From NCBI RefSeq assembly GCF_001238275.1, contig NZ_LGTB01000019.1:82142-146141 (forward strand): DNA of 64,000 nucleotides, given 5' to 3'. Origin of the DNA: Bradyrhizobium viridifuturi. Its GTDB lineage: Bacteria; Pseudomonadota; Alphaproteobacteria; Rhizobiales; Xanthobacteraceae. Numbering within the stretch: position 1 is the first letter of the stretch; each line of letters starts with the position of its first letter. The notes under the pieces are model-generated. The model did not search any database. It worked only from the letters and a program-made list of their open reading frames with translations, and was not told the origin of the DNA. Shown here piece by piece: positions 26,637-36,151 of this stretch. A program made the position numbers and the translations under genes.

Positions 26637-26718
26637 TCTCGTCGCGCAGTGGTCGTTTCCGGACGTCGTCTCCGCAAACCGGGTCGTTTCGGCGTGCGGG
26701 CACGGCTATAGCGGTCGC

Positions 26719-27297
26719 ATGCTCGACTTCGCCGCACAATATGCAGCCTTTCAACGCCACGACCCGGCCTGGGACGGTGTCGTGTTCGTCGCGGTCAAGA
26801 CCACGGGCGTGTATTGCCGCCCGGTGTGCCGCGCGCGCACGCCGCTCGCCCGCAATGTGCGCTTCTATGGCAGCGCCGCCTCCGCCGAGCGCGCCGGCTT
26901 CCGGCCCTGCCTGCGCTGTCGCCCGGAGGCGGCGCCGTTCTGTCCAGCATGGAAGGGCACCAGGACGACCGTCGAGCGCGCACTGGCGCTGATCGAGGAT
27001 GGCGCACTCGACCGCGGCAATGTCGACGCATTGGCCGATCGGCTCGGCATCGGCGCGCGGCATCTGTCGCGGCTGTTTGCCGCGCATCTCGATGCCTCGC
27101 CGTTGCAGGTCGCGCTCTCGCTGCGCGTGCAGCGCGCCAAGCGGCTGATCGACGGCAGCGATGCTCCGCTGTCTGTGGTGGCGCAGCGCGCAGGCTTCTC
27201 GAGCGCGCGGCGCATGAACGCCGCGTTTGCAAAACTATACGGTCGTTCTCCCTTCTCGTTGCGACGAAAGCGGCGGCCGGCCGTCACGATGCAATAG
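26719..27297 (+). CDS. Ada-like methyl-sensing AraC regulator without alkyltransferase domain
   Basis: 192 residues. The N-terminal Ada metal-binding domain is complete: C33-R-P-V-C37 and C64-L-R-C67, the zinc site in which the first Cys accepts methyl groups from phosphotriesters. An AraC-type HTH (about 85-180) has DRLGIGARHLSRLFAAHL and VAQRAGFSSARRMNAAF. The C-terminal O6-methylguanine transferase domain of full Ada is absent, as in AdaA or the front half of Ada-AlkA proteins; no AlkA follows. It probably activates alkylation-repair genes elsewhere. Confidence 0.85.
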   Translation: MLDFAAQYAAFQRHDPAWDGVVFVAVKTTGVYCRPVCRARTPLARNVRFYGSAASAERAGFRPCLRCRPEAAPFCPAWKGTRTTVERALALIEDGALDRGNVDALADRLGIGARHLSRLFAAHLDASPLQVALSLRVQRAKRLIDGSDAPLSVVAQRAGFSSARRMNAAFAKLYGRSPFSLRRKRRPAVTMQ

Positions 27298-27317
27298 ACC
27301 TCAACGGAGGCCAGCAA

Positions 27318-27785
27318 ATGACGAAAAGCTACGGCACTGTCAGTGCGGAAGAGAAGCAGCAGATGAGCGGCCTCGACTTCGTCCAGGGGCTCGCCTCTGG
27401 CGCCTTGCCGCTCAACACCATCGCGCGGACCCTCGGCTATGACGTCACCGAGGCCGAGCGCGGCCGCGTCGTCGTCACGCTGCTGCCGACCGACGCGCAT
27501 CTCAATCCGGCCGGCACCGTGCATGGCGGCCTCACCGCGACGCTGCTCGACAGCTGCATGGGGCTTGCCGTGCAGTCGACGCTCGACGCCGGCACCAGCC
27601 AGACCACGCTCGAATTCAAGATCTCGCTGGTGCGTCCGATCACGCCGGACACCGGCCCGATCCGCGCCGAGGGCCACGTGCTCAATTGCGGCCGCCGCAT
27701 CGGCACCGCCGAAGGCAGGGTCACCGACACGAAGGGACGGCTGCTCGCGCATGGCACGACGACGTGCCTGATCTTTCCAGCCTGA
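27318..27785 (+). CDS. PaaI-type hotdog thioesterase
   Basis: 155 residues from ATG 27318, with ribosome site CGGAGG 10 bp upstream. The hotdog-fold motif is H61-L-N-PAGTVHGG with N63, H69 and G70, then LTATLLDSCMGLAV with D78 as likely catalytic acid. The C-terminal strands have TLEFKISLVRPITPDTGPI and GRRIGTAEGRVTD. Such enzymes hydrolyse aryl- or acyl-CoA thioesters. It lies 20 bp after the Ada-like regulator and is likely to be in the same transcript, though a shared role is not evident. Confidence 0.82.
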   Translation: MTKSYGTVSAEEKQQMSGLDFVQGLASGALPLNTIARTLGYDVTEAERGRVVVTLLPTDAHLNPAGTVHGGLTATLLDSCMGLAVQSTLDAGTSQTTLEFKISLVRPITPDTGPIRAEGHVLNCGRRIGTAEGRVTDTKGRLLAHGTTTCLIFPA

Positions 27786-27879
27786 CGCGGAATATCTGGA
27801 TAGACTGGGCCGGCACCGCACCCGGAGATGCGATGCCGGCCAGTAGCGTTGGAGCGTGTTTGATCGACGAGGCGTCGTT

Positions 27880-28344
27880 TCAACCCACGTAGCCACTCTG
27901 CTCGGGCAGGCGAATGAGACCGAGCTGAAGCATCGCGGTGATCGCATCTTCCTGTCCGAGCTCCTCGGCGATCCGTCCGTCCTGCACGCGCAGCACGGTC
28001 GTGCCGGCGAACGTCATCTTGCGGCCGGACGCCGCGGGCAGCGAGCCGAGGCGGAAGTCGCTGAACGCGGGTCCGGTGTGGGTGCCGCCGCCTTCCCAAC
28101 GGCCGACGACGAGGTCGCCTTCCGCGACGAGATCGCCGACGCCCCAGAAGTTGAGATCCGGAAACGCCTCGCGAAACTCGGTCATGAACTTGGTCACCGC
28201 GGCGCGGCCCTTCTTCGGTTCGTGCATCGGGTAGTGCACGACAATGTCGGCCGTCGCGAGCTCGTTGATGATGCGCGGATTCCAGGGATTGCCCCAGAAT
28301 TCCTTGAACCACCGGCCGACGACGTTCTTGTTTTCCTCTGACAT
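27880..28344 (-). CDS. SnoaL-like/ester cyclase family protein
   Basis: 154 residues from ATG 28344 (MSEENKNVVGRWFKEFW). The NTF2-like cone fold of the SnoaL family is shown by ADIVVHYPMHEPKKG, FREAFPDLNFWGVGDLVAEGD, VVGRWEGGGTHTGPAF and FAGTTVLRVQDGRIAEEL. Members include polyketide cyclases and ketosteroid-isomerase-like proteins; most rhizobial ones are uncharacterised. It stands alone, convergent with the thioesterase. Confidence 0.8.
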   Translation of the reverse strand: MSEENKNVVGRWFKEFWGNPWNPRIINELATADIVVHYPMHEPKKGRAAVTKFMTEFREAFPDLNFWGVGDLVAEGDLVVGRWEGGGTHTGPAFSDFRLGSLPAASGRKMTFAGTTVLRVQDGRIAEELGQEDAITAMLQLGLIRLPEQSGYVG

Positions 28345-28542
28345 CTCTTCGTCTCCATTCGCGCGTTGCCGGTATCGCGACCGGCGCTTTCTCGATGCGC
28401 GCATTAGGCAATTTGAGACGTGTGTCGGACCACCCGATTCCGGATCGGATGTGCTGTCAGACCTCAGGAGAAATTCCGCTGTGTCGATATGGCGTTTGGC
28501 GCTGCTTCCCGAACCCCGTCGAGCAATCGGGAAGCGGGTGGA

Positions 28543-29742
28543 TCAGCGCCACACTGACTTGTCGGCATCCCAGCGCTGGCCCTTGAACTCCTTGAGCAGC
28601 GCGTCGATCGCGCCGTTGTCGTCCCTGGCTTCGCTGCCTTCCTCGTCGCTGCTGGAATCGTCGGACAGATTCAGCTTGGCGCCGGCGCTGTCGTCCGATG
28701 TCGAGACGGTGGGGCTCGACACCCACAGCATCAGTTTGTCGGAGCCGCCGGGCCTGTCGGGCGAGACGAGGGCAGTGACCTCGTAGTTCTGGGTGAGGCC
28801 GAGCGCAGGGTAGACCGCGCTGGGGCGCTTCAGCACCAGCTTGAGCTTGCCGGTGTTCGCATTCCAGGTCGCGGAGGCGGGCTTTGCGGCAAGCGTCTTC
28901 GCCAGCACGCCCGCGATCGCGGTTGCGAGCTTGTCCTTGTTGATCTTGTCGCCGTCGCGCCAGTCGGCGGCGGCGAAGCGGATGGTGCGGTCCATCTCGA
29001 CTACGCCGCTGGTCCAGCCGGCCGCCGTGACGCCGGGCGCCGCCTTCGCCTTGGCGAGCAGCGCGCCGGCGCGCTCGGGGTCGACGGTGAGATTGATGGT
29101 CTGCTCGCCGGAGCGCATCGCATCGCAGGTCACCGACAGGCTGGAGGTGCCGATCTCGACGGCCTCGCCCTTCAGGCTCTTGAGGAAGTCGGATGCCGCA
29201 TCGAGCTTCACCCGCACGCCGATCGATTCCGGCGAGACGTCGGTGAAGTCCTTCGGCTGCGGCGTGATGCCGTCCTCGGTGGCCTGGTTGTCCTGGAATT
29301 CCTTCTCGCTGAGATCGGAATTATCCGTCGAGGCGACCTCGGTCACGGTCTGGCCGATCGTGATCTGGCCGCGGAACTCAAAGCTGTCGCCGGTCTGCTT
29401 GCGGTTCAGCTTGATCGTGACCGGCTGCTTGTCGGCGACGCTCTGGGTGCTGCCGGAGAGCGTCTGGCCGTTGACGGTGAGGTTGGCGACGAAGCGATCC
29501 TTGCGGTCGGAGCTCCTGTCGGCGGGATAGCAGACATCGAGCACGGCCGCGGTCACGGTCTTGCCCTGGCGGGTTTCCTTCAGCACGACGTCGGCATTGC
29601 CGTCCATCAGGCCGTCGATCGCGGTGAAATAGCGCGTCTCGGGGCCGCCACCGGCTGCCGGCTTCGTTTGCAGCTTCATCTGGGCGAGAGCAGGCGCCGA
29701 GGCGACGGCAAGACCGAGCAGCAGGAGCGGGAGCGCGCGCAT
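28543..29742 (-). CDS. Large secreted protein of unknown function
   Basis: 399 residues with a clean signal peptide (MRALPLLLLGLAVASAPALA). The mature protein is rich in Thr, Ser and charged residues with a long acidic Ser/Asp segment near the end (LNLSDDSSSDEEGSEARDD). The visible parts are mostly alternating strands such as DRFVANLTVNGQTLSGSTQS and DSFEFRGQITIGQTVTEVA. I do not recognise a domain. The start is immediately followed by the signal peptide, so it is secure. Function unknown. Confidence 0.75.
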   Translation of the reverse strand: MRALPLLLLGLAVASAPALAQMKLQTKPAAGGGPETRYFTAIDGLMDGNADVVLKETRQGKTVTAAVLDVCYPADRSSDRKDRFVANLTVNGQTLSGSTQSVADKQPVTIKLNRKQTGDSFEFRGQITIGQTVTEVASTDNSDLSEKEFQDNQATEDGITPQPKDFTDVSPESIGVRVKLDAASDFLKSLKGEAVEIGTSSLSVTCDAMRSGEQTINLTVDPERAGALLAKAKAAPGVTAAGWTSGVVEMDRTIRFAAADWRDGDKINKDKLATAIAGVLAKTLAAKPASATWNANTGKLKLVLKRPSAVYPALGLTQNYEVTALVSPDRPGGSDKLMLWVSSPTVSTSDDSAGAKLNLSDDSSSDEEGSEARDDNGAIDALLKEFKGQRWDADKSVWR

Positions 29743-29806
29743 ACGATAAGTCCTCGAAGGGCAGAATCGGTTCCGTCGTAACTAGCAAACCTCCGTGTCA
29801 TTGCGC

Positions 29807-29835
29807 AAAAAAGAAGGCCGCGTGACGGCGGCTGC
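29807..29835 (-). terminator. Possible terminator of the MarR-type gene
   Basis: On the minus strand GCCGC..GCGGC is followed by CTTCTTTTTT, about 95 bp after the regulator's stop. The stem is short, so support is moderate. Confidence 0.4.
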
Positions 29836-29927
29836 CGCACCTGGAACGAAGTGACTTCCGGCACTGTCCTGGCCGCACACGGCCGTCCGCAGGACGGCGG
29901 GCAGGACGAATGGAGACGGGTTGTGCG

Positions 29928-30404
29928 TCATGCGCGCTCGCCAGGTTCCTCACCGTTCTCCAGCCTGCCGCGCAGCGTCGTCACGACGCGGCCCACGGTT
30001 TCGATGTCCTTTACGGACAGTCCGTCGGAAAGGCGGTTCACCCAGGGCAGTTGCAGGCGCATCGCCGCGTCGAAGGCTTGCCGGCCCTTGTCGGTCAGCA
30101 CCACGAGCTGGGCGCGGCGATGATGCGGATTGGTCTCGAATGTGACGAGCCCGTCCCTTTCGAGGTCGTTGACGATCCGCTGCACGTTCTGCCGGGCGGC
30201 GCCGAGGTCGCGCGCCAGCCACGCCACCGGTTGCGGGCGCTCGGCGGTGACGATGGCGCCGAGGATCTGCCAGCGGGCGCTGGTCAGCCCGAGCCCCGCC
30301 ACCAGCCGGTCCCCTGATGTGAACAGCAGGCTGTTGAGCCTGAACAGGTCGAGGATCAGGCCGCTCAGGGCTTCACCCGCCGGCGTTCGCTTGGTCTGGG
30401 GCAT
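29928..30404 (-). CDS. MarR-family transcriptional regulator
   Basis: 158 residues. MarR winged helix: SARWQILGAIVTAERPQPV, recognition helix region RDLGAARQNVQRIVNDLE and the wing RDGLVTFETNPHHRRAQLVVLT. It diverges from the monooxygenase at 30501 across 96 bp that hold a clear inverted repeat overlapping a -35 box, the classic local-repressor layout. The ligand is probably a phenolic or quinone compound, given the family and the target, but that is inference. Confidence 0.85.
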   Translation of the reverse strand: MPQTKRTPAGEALSGLILDLFRLNSLLFTSGDRLVAGLGLTSARWQILGAIVTAERPQPVAWLARDLGAARQNVQRIVNDLERDGLVTFETNPHHRRAQLVVLTDKGRQAFDAAMRLQLPWVNRLSDGLSVKDIETVGRVVTTLRGRLENGEEPGERA

Positions 30405-30423
30405 TTGTCACCATAGGGGTATA

Positions 30424-30441
30424 TTGACATCATAATGTCAA
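30424..30441. promoter_or_regulatory. Likely MarR operator overlapping the monooxygenase promoter
   Basis: TTGACAT-CATA-ATGTCAA is a perfect 7-bp inverted repeat with a 4-bp spacer. Its left arm contains TTGACA, usable as the -35 box of the downstream gene. A further half-site ATGACATCAT lies at about 30467. It sits in the 96-bp gap between the divergent regulator and monooxygenase genes. Confidence 0.7.
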
Positions 30442-30500
30442 ATAGATATGTATCCATCAGATCGAAATGACATCATAGCACCATATCAACGGAGCAAGCC

Positions 30501-30869
30501 ATGCCGCATATGCGCCCCCTGGACCCCGCATTCCCGATCGACCGCCAGCTCGCGGTCGAGGCCACCAACGTCGTGCTCGTCAACCTCTTCACGCTTGATG
30601 CGGCCGACGAGGACACCTTCCTCAGGGCTTGGCAGGACGACGCCGCCATCATGAAGCGGCTGCCCGGGTTCATCTCGACCCAGCTGCACCGCGCGCTCGG
30701 CGACAGCCCGGCCTATCTGAATTACGCGGTGTGGGAATCCACCGCTGCCTTCCGTGCCGCGTTCATGAACCCGGAGTTCAGGGCCAAGCTGTCGGCCTAT
30801 CCCGCCTCGGCGCTGGCATCGCCGCATCTGTTCCAGAAGGTCGCGGTGCCGGACATCTGCGTCGCCTAG
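30501..30869 (+). CDS. Antibiotic-biosynthesis-monooxygenase domain protein
   Basis: 122 residues, one ABM domain: VVLVNLFTLDAADEDTFLRAW, cited in parts as VVLVNLFTLD and ADEDTFLRAW, then MKRLPGFISTQLHRALGDS and NYAVWESTAAFRAAFMNPEF. This dimeric cofactor-free family oxidises quinols or aromatic rings. No signal peptide, so cytoplasmic, unlike the Tat-exported relative at 14556. It is divergent from its likely MarR repressor. The ribosome site CAACGGAGC is 8 bp upstream. Confidence 0.82.
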   Translation: MPHMRPLDPAFPIDRQLAVEATNVVLVNLFTLDAADEDTFLRAWQDDAAIMKRLPGFISTQLHRALGDSPAYLNYAVWESTAAFRAAFMNPEFRAKLSAYPASALASPHLFQKVAVPDICVA

Positions 30870-30934
30870 AGCGCGGCAACATCAAGTAGCAACCATCGTG
30901 ACTTGATGGTTGCTACGGCTGCGTCAAAGATCGC

Positions 30935-31225
30935 TCAACCGTGGATCGCCATGAGAACAGCGAGCGTGGCGACCCCGGTCAGGAAGGCGATGTCCAGAAA
31001 TCGCAGCGGCGCTTTTGGACGGTGACCGATCGAACCGGAAATGACGCAATAAAGGCCATAGCCCGCGCCGAGAACGACAAACGTCACCGTCTGCTTGAAC
31101 CAGAATGTCACGATGACCGCTAAGTCATCGCCGTCGTCTTGGACATAGGCGCCCAATGCGAGCACCGCGCCGATCGCGTAGAACAGTGCCAGCGTTGTCG
31201 TCAGTGATTTGGCGTCGCGGGACAT
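30935..31225 (-). CDS. Small membrane protein with three predicted helices
   Basis: 96 residues. Hydrophobic helices are LALFYAIGAVLALGAYV, FVVLGAGYGLYCVISG and FLDIAFLTGVATLAVLMA. No known domain. A short basic loop GHRPKAPLRF lies between the second and third. It stands between the monooxygenase gene and the groEL terminator and has no apparent partner. Confidence 0.6.
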   Translation of the reverse strand: MSRDAKSLTTTLALFYAIGAVLALGAYVQDDGDDLAVIVTFWFKQTVTFVVLGAGYGLYCVISGSIGHRPKAPLRFLDIAFLTGVATLAVLMAIHG

Positions 31226-31261
31226 CGGATGATCCCTACAACTGCATCGTAAGCAAATCGC

Positions 31262-31291
31262 AAAAAAAGAAGGCCGCCCGGAGGCGGCCTT
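31262..31291 (-). terminator. Rho-independent terminator of groESL
   Basis: On the minus strand AAGGCCGCC pairs with GGCGGCCTT over a short TCCG loop, followed by CTTTTTTT, 30 bp after the groEL stop. Confidence 0.9.
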
Positions 31292-31320
31292 CGATGTCGA
31301 TGCGGAGGTGCAGCGGGGGC

Positions 31321-32964
<1,644 letters not shown>

Positions 32965-33021
32965 TGATTTGAACTCCTGGAATGTGTCTGTGAATTGCTT
33001 GCCGCTGGGTTGATGCTCGTC

Positions 33022-33151
33022 ATCGCCGGGTCGGAGCACGAAGTGCGTCTTCGTACGTCGTGACCCGGCGATCCATCGCCCTGGCAGGATTCTCTAGAAG
33101 TGTGATGGATGCCCGGGTCGTCCGGCGCGATCGCGCTTTTGCCCCGGGCAT
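33022..33151. repeat. Paired palindromic repeats in the groES-groEL spacer
   Basis: Two stems: ATCGCCGGGTC with GACCCGGCGAT (33022-33072) and ATGCCCGGG with CCCGGGCAT (33109-33151). They resemble REP units common in bradyrhizobial intergenic DNA. Lying inside an operon, they could affect relative groES/groEL mRNA levels. Confidence 0.75.
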
Positions 33152-33189
33152 GACAGGGGAGGGCGCGGCGGCCCTCGGAGTCCGTGGGC

Positions 33190-33486
33190 TTATGCCAGCA
33201 CGCCCATGATGTCGGACTCCTTCATGATCAGGAGTTCCTGGTTGTCGAGCTTGACCTCGGTGCCCGACCACTTGCCGAACAGCACGCGGTCGCCGACCTT
33301 GAGGTCGATCGGGATCAGCTTGCCGGCCTCGTCGCGGCCACCCGGGCCAACGGCGACGATCTCGCCCTGCGACGGCTTCTCCTTGGCCGAGTCCGGAATG
33401 ATGATGCCGCCCTTGGACTTCTCCTCGGCATCGATGCGCTTGACCACGACGCGGTCATGCAGGGGGCGGAAGGTGGATTTAGCCAT
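33190..33486 (-). CDS. groES: Co-chaperonin GroES
   Basis: 98 residues, complete. FRPLHDRVVVKRIDAEEKS at the start, the mobile loop KSKGGIIIPDSAKEKPSQGE, and VGDRVLFGKWSGTEVKLD. It caps GroEL rings. First gene of the operon, with a CIRCE element and a heat-shock-like promoter upstream. Confidence 0.97.
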   Translation of the reverse strand: MAKSTFRPLHDRVVVKRIDAEEKSKGGIIIPDSAKEKPSQGEIVAVGPGGRDEAGKLIPIDLKVGDRVLFGKWSGTEVKLDNQELLIMKESDIMGVLA

Positions 33487-33592
33487 GACGTTCCCTCTTA
33501 AGGTCCTCTTGGAGGCTCGGTTTCAGGTCCGGTTCATCGAGACCGGGGTTGAATGCCGGCCCGGTCGGCGCAGGGCAGGACGCCCGGCGCAT

Positions 33593-33619
33593 TTAGCAAT
33601 CGTGGTGCAAGAGTGCTAA
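33593..33619. promoter_or_regulatory. CIRCE element (HrcA operator)
   Basis: TTAGCAATC, nine spacer bases, GAGTGCTAA. The consensus is TTAGCACTC-N9-GAGTGCTAA, so the right arm is perfect and the left has one change (C to A). It lies in the leader just downstream of the predicted groES promoter, where HrcA represses at normal temperature. Confidence 0.92.
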
Positions 33620-33631
33620 TTGTGGGCCGGG

Positions 33632-33660
33632 AAATATGGCTTGGCGCTGTTTCTGTCAAG
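33632..33660 (-). promoter_or_regulatory. groES promoter with sigma-32-like and sigma-70-like boxes
   Basis: On the minus strand CTTGACA is followed after 14 bp by CCATATTT. This matches both the RpoH pattern (CTTGAAA..CCATNT) and, with TTGACA-N17-TATTTC, a sigma-70 -35 with a weak -10. The predicted start falls just before CIRCE. Confidence 0.65.
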
Positions 33661-33815
33661 CAAACGGGTTAAGGCCTTGGTGAGGCCAATATAGGATGGT
33701 GGACCAGAAACCAAATCGTAGCGATGACGTAATTTTGTCAGACGTCATTGCTCCGTCTTAAGTTTTACGCTTGGCTGCATGACGGGTGCGGCCGGGACAT
33801 AGTCGGGGGATACAT

Positions 33816-34334
33816 ATGATCATGTCACTCAACGCGCGATTGGTCGCACGGTTCGCGGCTGTTTCGGCGCTGACGACACTCTTGGGAGCGTGCGGCAGCA
33901 TGAGCCTGCCGTCGTTGTCGTCGAACCCCGAGCCGGCGCCTTCCGAACCGGGGGTCGCCCCGGAAATGCCCGCGTCGATCCGCCCCGACGAGATCGTCGG
34001 CCGCTGGGGTCTCGCCTCGTTCCAGAATCCCGCCGACCGCGCCCGCACCGAGGCGGCCGCGCGCGGCCAGTGCAAGCAGCCTTACGTGATCGGCGCCGGC
34101 CAGAACGGCGGCGTCATCATGCATCTGGCCGACCAGGCCACCCCGCAGGAGCTGCGGCTGAAGGGTTCCCCGAGCGGCAAGAACTATATCGGCCCGCCCG
34201 GACCGGTGCCCGGCGAGCAGGACCGCGAGATCATCTCGTTCGACGGAAGAGTCCTGATCACCCGCTTCGTCGACAAGGACGCCGCCACCCGCTACGGCAA
34301 CATGGTCTACGTCCGCTGCGCCCCGCGGGCGTAA
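33816..34334 (+). CDS. Hypothetical lipoprotein
   Basis: 172 residues from ATG 33816 with GGGGGA 6 bp upstream. Signal peptide with lipobox LLGAC, so a lipid-anchored envelope protein. A Pro/Ser linker precedes the mature domain IVGRWGLASFQNPADRARTEA, cited in parts as IVGRWGLASF and NPADRARTEA, with QPYVIGAGQNGGVIMH and FDGRVLITRFVDKDAA. The pattern resembles small beta-rich alphaproteobacterial lipoproteins of unknown function. It stands alone. Confidence 0.75.
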   Translation: MIMSLNARLVARFAAVSALTTLLGACGSMSLPSLSSNPEPAPSEPGVAPEMPASIRPDEIVGRWGLASFQNPADRARTEAAARGQCKQPYVIGAGQNGGVIMHLADQATPQELRLKGSPSGKNYIGPPGPVPGEQDREIISFDGRVLITRFVDKDAATRYGNMVYVRCAPRA

Positions 34335-34380
34335 GGGCAAGGCTAGTCCTTCCGTTCATCCTGGAGCCGCATCGGCAGTA

Positions 34381-34450
34381 CACCTCTCCCCTTGTGGGAG
34401 AGGTCGGATTGCATCCGCGCCACCTTCTTCCACCAGGGAGAAGGAAAGGG
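34381..34450. repeat. Palindromic intergenic repeat, related to 20795-20910
   Basis: CCTCTCCCC..TGGGAGAGG forms a stem, followed by TCGGATTGCATC (also present as TCGGATCGCATC in the larger element) and a GGGAGAAGG arm. Confidence 0.6.
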
Positions 34451-34569
34451 GTTCTTTGACTCAATCAGATAAAACCGCCGATCCCGACGGTTTTGTACCT
34501 CTCTGAACGACGGGGACACGAATCCGGCTTGCCGTTTGCAACCAAGACCGTGACACACAAACGATCGCC

Positions 34570-34833
34570 CTACCGCCGCACCCCGACGCGATTGACGCCG
34601 CCGTTCATATTGCCGCCCGCGTTATGCCGGACTGCAGCGCGCGCCACCGGACGGGGCCTGAGCACGACACCCGCCCGCGCCACGCAGCCGCTCGGATAAC
34701 CGACATAGGTGCAATAAACGACGGCGTTGGCCGGCGCCGGAGTGAACGCGACGGTTGCAAACCCCAACATGAGGCTGGCTGCAATTCCCGCAAACGTCGC
34801 AGCCTTGATCGAAAGAATGTTCGTCACACGCAT
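34570..34833 (-). CDS. Small secreted protein
   Basis: 87 residues with a signal peptide (AATFAGIAASLMLGFATVAF) and a short mature part VVYCTYVGYPSGCVARAGVV then Arg/Gly/Asn-rich residues. Two Cys may pair. Short proteins of this type with a C-x8-C core are common in Bradyrhizobium; function unknown. The start is followed directly by the signal peptide, and GGGAGGATT lies 7 bp upstream. Confidence 0.65.
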   Translation of the reverse strand: MRVTNILSIKAATFAGIAASLMLGFATVAFTPAPANAVVYCTYVGYPSGCVARAGVVLRPRPVARAAVRHNAGGNMNGGVNRVGVRR

Positions 34834-35035
34834 GGCAATCCTCCCTCATCGCACGCGAACCGAAAGGTTCTGGAGCCGCTTAAGATGCGGTCCAAGCCAT
34901 CATCGGCCAGCCATGAGATTGGTGGTGTTGACGTAAATCAACGGCCGGTGCGTCGGCCCGTGAGGTCGATTTGCCCTGCCAAGAATGAGGGTGGCTCACC
35001 GAGCCCTCCCTCATTCAGTGATGTTTGCAGCGACT

Positions 35036-35536
35036 TCACTGACAGACGTACATGTTGCCGTCAGACATCTTTGTCATCGTGCCGGGCTCGCAGCCGATGC
35101 CATTCGCGGCCTTGTAGTCCGCCCATCCGGTATAGCCGTAGTACGGGCTAACCCCGTGATAGGCCCGGGCCGGATAGTAAGGCTGGCCAAAATAGGTATC
35201 GGTCTGGGCGGCATATGCATTGGTCCAATTGTTTGTGCCCCAGCCGGCATAGGCCGGCGCAGTCGCTGCGGCCGTAGCGACCGCTGCCGTGGCGGCGATG
35301 CCCGCACCGACCCCGTAATGCCGATATCCGTAGCCGTATCCGTAAGCGGCGCGCCGGGTGTGACGACGCGCAACGCCTGCGGCGCTCATCGGCGTCAGCG
35401 GTCGGCCGACACGCGCCTGGGCGCTTTCGACCGACGCCGAAACGCCGCTCTGTTCGGACCAGGTGATGGAGAACAGTGTCGCGCAGGCGAACGTCGAAAG
35501 TGCAATTGCAGTATTCCGCACAATTCCTTGCGTCAT
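35036..35536 (-). CDS. Secreted Tyr/Gly-rich hypothetical protein
   Basis: 166 residues from ATG 35536. Signal-like N-terminus (NTAIALSTFACATLFSITW). The middle has YGYGYGYRHYGVGAG and Ala-rich runs; the C-terminal 50 residues hold YYGYTGWADYKAANG and two Cys (GIGCEPGTMTKMSDGNMYVCQ, cited in parts: GIGCEPGT and GNMYVCQ). Tyr/Gly repeats suggest a surface or extracytoplasmic role. I do not recognise a domain. Confidence 0.65.
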   Translation of the reverse strand: MTQGIVRNTAIALSTFACATLFSITWSEQSGVSASVESAQARVGRPLTPMSAAGVARRHTRRAAYGYGYGYRHYGVGAGIAATAAVATAAATAPAYAGWGTNNWTNAYAAQTDTYFGQPYYPARAYHGVSPYYGYTGWADYKAANGIGCEPGTMTKMSDGNMYVCQ

Positions 35537-36151
35537 GTTCGATCTCCAGCTTTGAGTACTCCAGTGGCTCCGCCCCAATCAGTGATTCGGCAACAAGGCC
35601 CACGCGATCAGCGAATGCAAGAACCCGCCGCCGATCGCCGCGGCCCGAAAGACAGCCTCGCGCTGCAAGTCCGAGATAAGCCGGCGTGAAGCTCGTCTGA
35701 CTGGGAGCTCAATCGCGCGCCTGAACAGCATGCGCCATGTTTCAGCATGAAGCTCTGCGCGTCGAATGAGCGCGCCGCGTATTCTCAACTTTGTGCTGAG
35801 TGAACGTAAACACCTTGTGTGGGCAATCGGAATGAACCCGGAAGCCCCGTGCGACCGGCACCCAATACTGGCTTCCGGCAACTGCATGATCATTTCCTTC
35901 GCGCGACAATATGCTTCCCCTCTGCGGCGAATCTGCCAGCAGATTGGATGTCGTCGAAGCAGAAGCTTTGACTGATTTGCGGCGCGATGCCGTTGACTTA
36001 TGTCAAGGACATGAAGTTTTCGGTACCGATCACGTGCGCAAGAAAGCGGTGTTGCGGATGATGTACGGCTCGGCGCCGTGTCGATCCGTGCCCTCTAAAA
36101 TGAAAACGCCGGCTCAAGGGCCGGCGTTTTCCGTCTTGGATCCGACAAATC
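35537..36151. other. Long spacer without a supported gene
   Basis: 615 bp, noticeably less GC-rich than its surroundings. A minus-strand frame at 35579-35893 (104 residues) ends with a hydrophobic segment (AAAIGGGFLHSLIAWALL) but has no ribosome site or family support, so I do not call it. The CheZ terminator lies at 36103-36130. The AT-rich composition might mark regulatory DNA or a small RNA. Confidence 0.45.
36103..36130. terminator. Bidirectional terminator after the CheZ-like gene
   Basis: AAAACGCCGGC pairs exactly with GCCGGCGTTTT, giving T-runs on both strands, 22 bp from the cheZ-like stop. Confidence 0.88.

Larger units (their letters stand above)
33487..33815. other. groESL control region and spacer to the lipoprotein gene
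   Basis: It contains the CIRCE element (33593-33619) and a promoter (33632-33660) for groES. The remaining 150 bp before the lipoprotein gene should carry its promoter, but I see only AT-richer DNA around 33710-33775 and no clear boxes. Confidence 0.6.

Noticed and set aside
35579..35893. Minus-strand frame of 104 codons in the long spacer
   Set aside because: No ribosome site, no family features, codon use unlike neighbours; left uncalled.
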